Positions 62,556 through 64,000 of a DNA stretch of 64,000 nt are shown here, piece by piece. The notes under the pieces are model-generated. The model was not told the DNA's origin. It saw only the letters and a list, made by a program, of their open reading frames with translations, and ran no database searches. The DNA is from Pseudomonas baltica (lineage in GTDB: Bacteria; Pseudomonadota; Gammaproteobacteria; Pseudomonadales; Pseudomonadaceae): positions 1,612,001 through 1,676,000 of the forward strand of contig NZ_CP134771.1 in the NCBI RefSeq assembly GCF_031880315.1, given 5' to 3'. Position numbers and translations under genes: made by a program. How positions within the stretch are numbered: the stretch's first letter is position 1; each line of letters starts with the position of its first letter.

Positions 62556-64000
62556 ATGTGCGGATTAGCTGGAGAGTTACGCTTTGATCAACAACCCCCG
62601 GACCTCGCGGCGGTTGAACGAATCACCCATCATCTGGCCCCGCGCGGCCCGGATGCATGGGGGTTCCACAGCCAAGGGCCGATTGCCCTGGGTCATCGTC
62701 GACTGAAAATCATGGACCTGTCCGATGGCTCCGCGCAGCCGATGGTCGACAACCATCTAGGCCTGTCGCTGGCTTTCAATGGCGCCATCTACAACTTCCC
62801 GGAACTGCGCAGCGAGCTCGAAGCGCTGGGCTACAGCTTCTTTTCCGGCGGCGATACCGAGGTGTTGCTCAAGGGCTATCACGCCTGGGGCGCCGACCTT
62901 TTGCCCAAGCTCAACGGCATGTTCGCTTTTGCCATCTGGGAGCGCGACAGCCGCCGGCTGTTTCTGGCCCGCGACCGCCTCGGCGTCAAGCCGCTGTACC
63001 TGTCGCGCACCGGCAGCCGCCTGCGTTTCGCCTCGGCGTTGCCAGCGCTGCTCAAAGGCGGCGACATCAACCCGGTGCTCGACCCCGTCGCCCTCAATCA
63101 CTACCTCAATTTTCACGCGGTAGTGCCGGCTCCGCGCACCCTGCTGGCCAACATCGAAAAACTGCCGCCCGCGACCTGGATGCGCATCGACGCCGATGGC
63201 CGCACCGAGCAACAGACCTGGTGGACCCTGCCCTACGGTCCCAACCCGGATGAGCAGAACCTGGGCTTGGAAGACTGGGTCGACCGCGTCCTCGACAGCA
63301 CCCGCGAGGCGGTCGCCATTCGCCAGCGTGCCGCGGTGGATGTCGGCGTGCTGCTGTCCGGGGGCGTCGACTCGAGCATGCTCGTGGGCCTGCTGCGCGA
63401 AGTCGGGGTCGAGAACCTGTCGACGTTTTCCATCGGCTTTCAGGATGCCGGTGGCGAGCGTGGCGACGAGTTTCAGTACTCGGACCTGATCGCCAAACAC
63501 TACAACACGCAGCACCACCAACTGCGCATCGACGAACGCGAGATCATCGAGCAACTGCCCGCGGCGTTTCGCGCCATGAGCGAGCCGATGGTCAGCCACG
63601 ACTGTATCGCCTTCTACCTGCTGTCGCGGGAAGTGGCCAAGCACTGCAAGGTGGTGCAGAGCGGCCAAGGTGCCGACGAGCTGTTCGCTGGCTATCACTG
63701 GTATCCGCAAGTGGACGGTGCGGCCGATCCCTACGGCGCCTATCGCGATGCGTTTTTCGATCGCAGTTATGCCGATTACGCGGACACGGTCATGCCCAAG
63801 TGGATGACCGCCAATGACGCGGCGGGCGACTTTGTTCGCGAGCATTTCGCCCAACCTGGCGCCGACGCAGCAGTCGACAAGGCCCTGCGCCTGGACAGCA
63901 CCATCATGCTGGTCGACGACCCGGTCAAGCGCGTCGACAACATGACCATGGCCTGGGGCCTGGAAGCGCGCACGCCATTCCTTGATTACCGCCTGGTAGA
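62556..64000 (+). CDS. asnO: N-acetylglutaminylglutamine amidotransferase (asparagine-synthase family), 3' end missing
   Basis: Partial; 481 codons are visible and the gene leaves the window. The start MCGLAGEL has the catalytic Cys2 of class II glutamine amidotransferases. The synthetase domain has the ATP-binding LLSGGVDSSMLVGLL near residue 268 and SGQGADELFAGYHWYP. Together with a GNAT/ATP-grasp gene downstream in other pseudomonads (ngg), such genes make the osmoprotectant dipeptide NAGGN. A TAAGGA ribosome-binding site precedes the ATG. An ordinary asparagine synthetase B is the alternative. Confidence 0.85.
   Translation, partial: MCGLAGELRFDQQPPDLAAVERITHHLAPRGPDAWGFHSQGPIALGHRRLKIMDLSDGSAQPMVDNHLGLSLAFNGAIYNFPELRSELEALGYSFFSGGDTEVLLKGYHAWGADLLPKLNGMFAFAIWERDSRRLFLARDRLGVKPLYLSRTGSRLRFASALPALLKGGDINPVLDPVALNHYLNFHAVVPAPRTLLANIEKLPPATWMRIDADGRTEQQTWWTLPYGPNPDEQNLGLEDWVDRVLDSTREAVAIRQRAAVDVGVLLSGGVDSSMLVGLLREVGVENLSTFSIGFQDAGGERGDEFQYSDLIAKHYNTQHHQLRIDEREIIEQLPAAFRAMSEPMVSHDCIAFYLLSREVAKHCKVVQSGQGADELFAGYHWYPQVDGAADPYGAYRDAFFDRSYADYADTVMPKWMTANDAAGDFVREHFAQPGADAAVDKALRLDSTIMLVDDPVKRVDNMTMAWGLEARTPFLDYRLV

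Noticed and set aside
1..64000. CRISPR arrays, tRNA genes, insertion sequences, phage genes
   Set aside because: No regularly spaced repeats, cloverleaf-like sequences, transposases or integrases were noticed; the only repeats seen are REP palindromes.

Overview
The window is chromosomal DNA of a Pseudomonas, most like the P. putida / P. fluorescens lineages. The evidence is the G+C-rich coding sequence, the gene order gyrA-serC-pheA-hisC-tyrA-cmk-rpsA, the surface-polysaccharide locus bounded by ihfB on one side and wbpM on the other, and many REP-type palindromes. No tRNA, rRNA, CRISPR array, insertion sequence or phage gene was seen.

1-23.4 kb, all on the minus strand: an O-antigen / surface-glycan locus. 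In transcription order it starts next to lapA/ihfB with rmlD and cpsG (manB), then a family-2 glycosyltransferase, a wbpV-like reductase/epimerase, the initiating lipid-linked transferase wbpL, a pyruvyl-transferase-like protein and a sulfotransferase-glycosyltransferase fusion. After a 0.6 kb gap comes a tightly packed operon: HpcH/HpaI-type aldolase, SDR, dehydroquinate-synthase-like cyclase, epimerase, two glycosyltransferases, rfbF-rfbG-rfbH (CDP-3,6-dideoxy-4-ketohexose), wzm-wzt (ABC exporter) and a thiamine-diphosphate enzyme. A terminator follows and then wbpM, cut by the window edge. The logic is a WbpL-initiated, ABC-exported glycan carrying at least one CDP-derived 3,6-dideoxy, probably branched-chain, sugar. 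The cyclase/aldolase/SDR/epimerase set suggests a second unusual sugar of unknown structure and is the best candidate for an undescribed pathway here.

23.5-36.3 kb: lapA-like gene, ihfB, a small membrane protein, a PPP-like phosphatase, a cold-shock protein, a small lipoprotein, then the aromatic/serine supraoperon read as gyrA, serC, pheA, hisC, tyrA, cmk, rpsA. The AroA (EPSP synthase) part that is normally fused to TyrA in pseudomonads is absent; a REP pair occupies the gap. The rpsA leader can fold into three consecutive hairpins.

36.7-52.5 kb: methylthioadenosine salvage (mtnA, divergent MTA deaminase), ubiG, mupP, a YciK-like SDR, a TenA/PqqC-fold protein, a GGDEF-EAL protein, an ABC exporter, a DsbA-like protein, trhO, bolA, a DUF2059 protein, fumC and an EamA transporter.

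52.7-64 kb: a small DUF6316-like protein, a two-domain polyphosphate:AMP phosphotransferase, mnmC carrying an in-frame REP insertion, an ABC transporter operon ending in an AttH/CrtC-like lipoprotein, a LuxR-type regulator without a neighbouring luxI, an AT-rich intergenic region, and the start of an asparagine-synthase-like gene for N-acetylglutaminylglutamine amide.

All functions come from reading motifs and from knowledge of the families; no database search was run. Start codons were chosen from ribosome-binding sites, overlaps with neighbours and usual N-termini.
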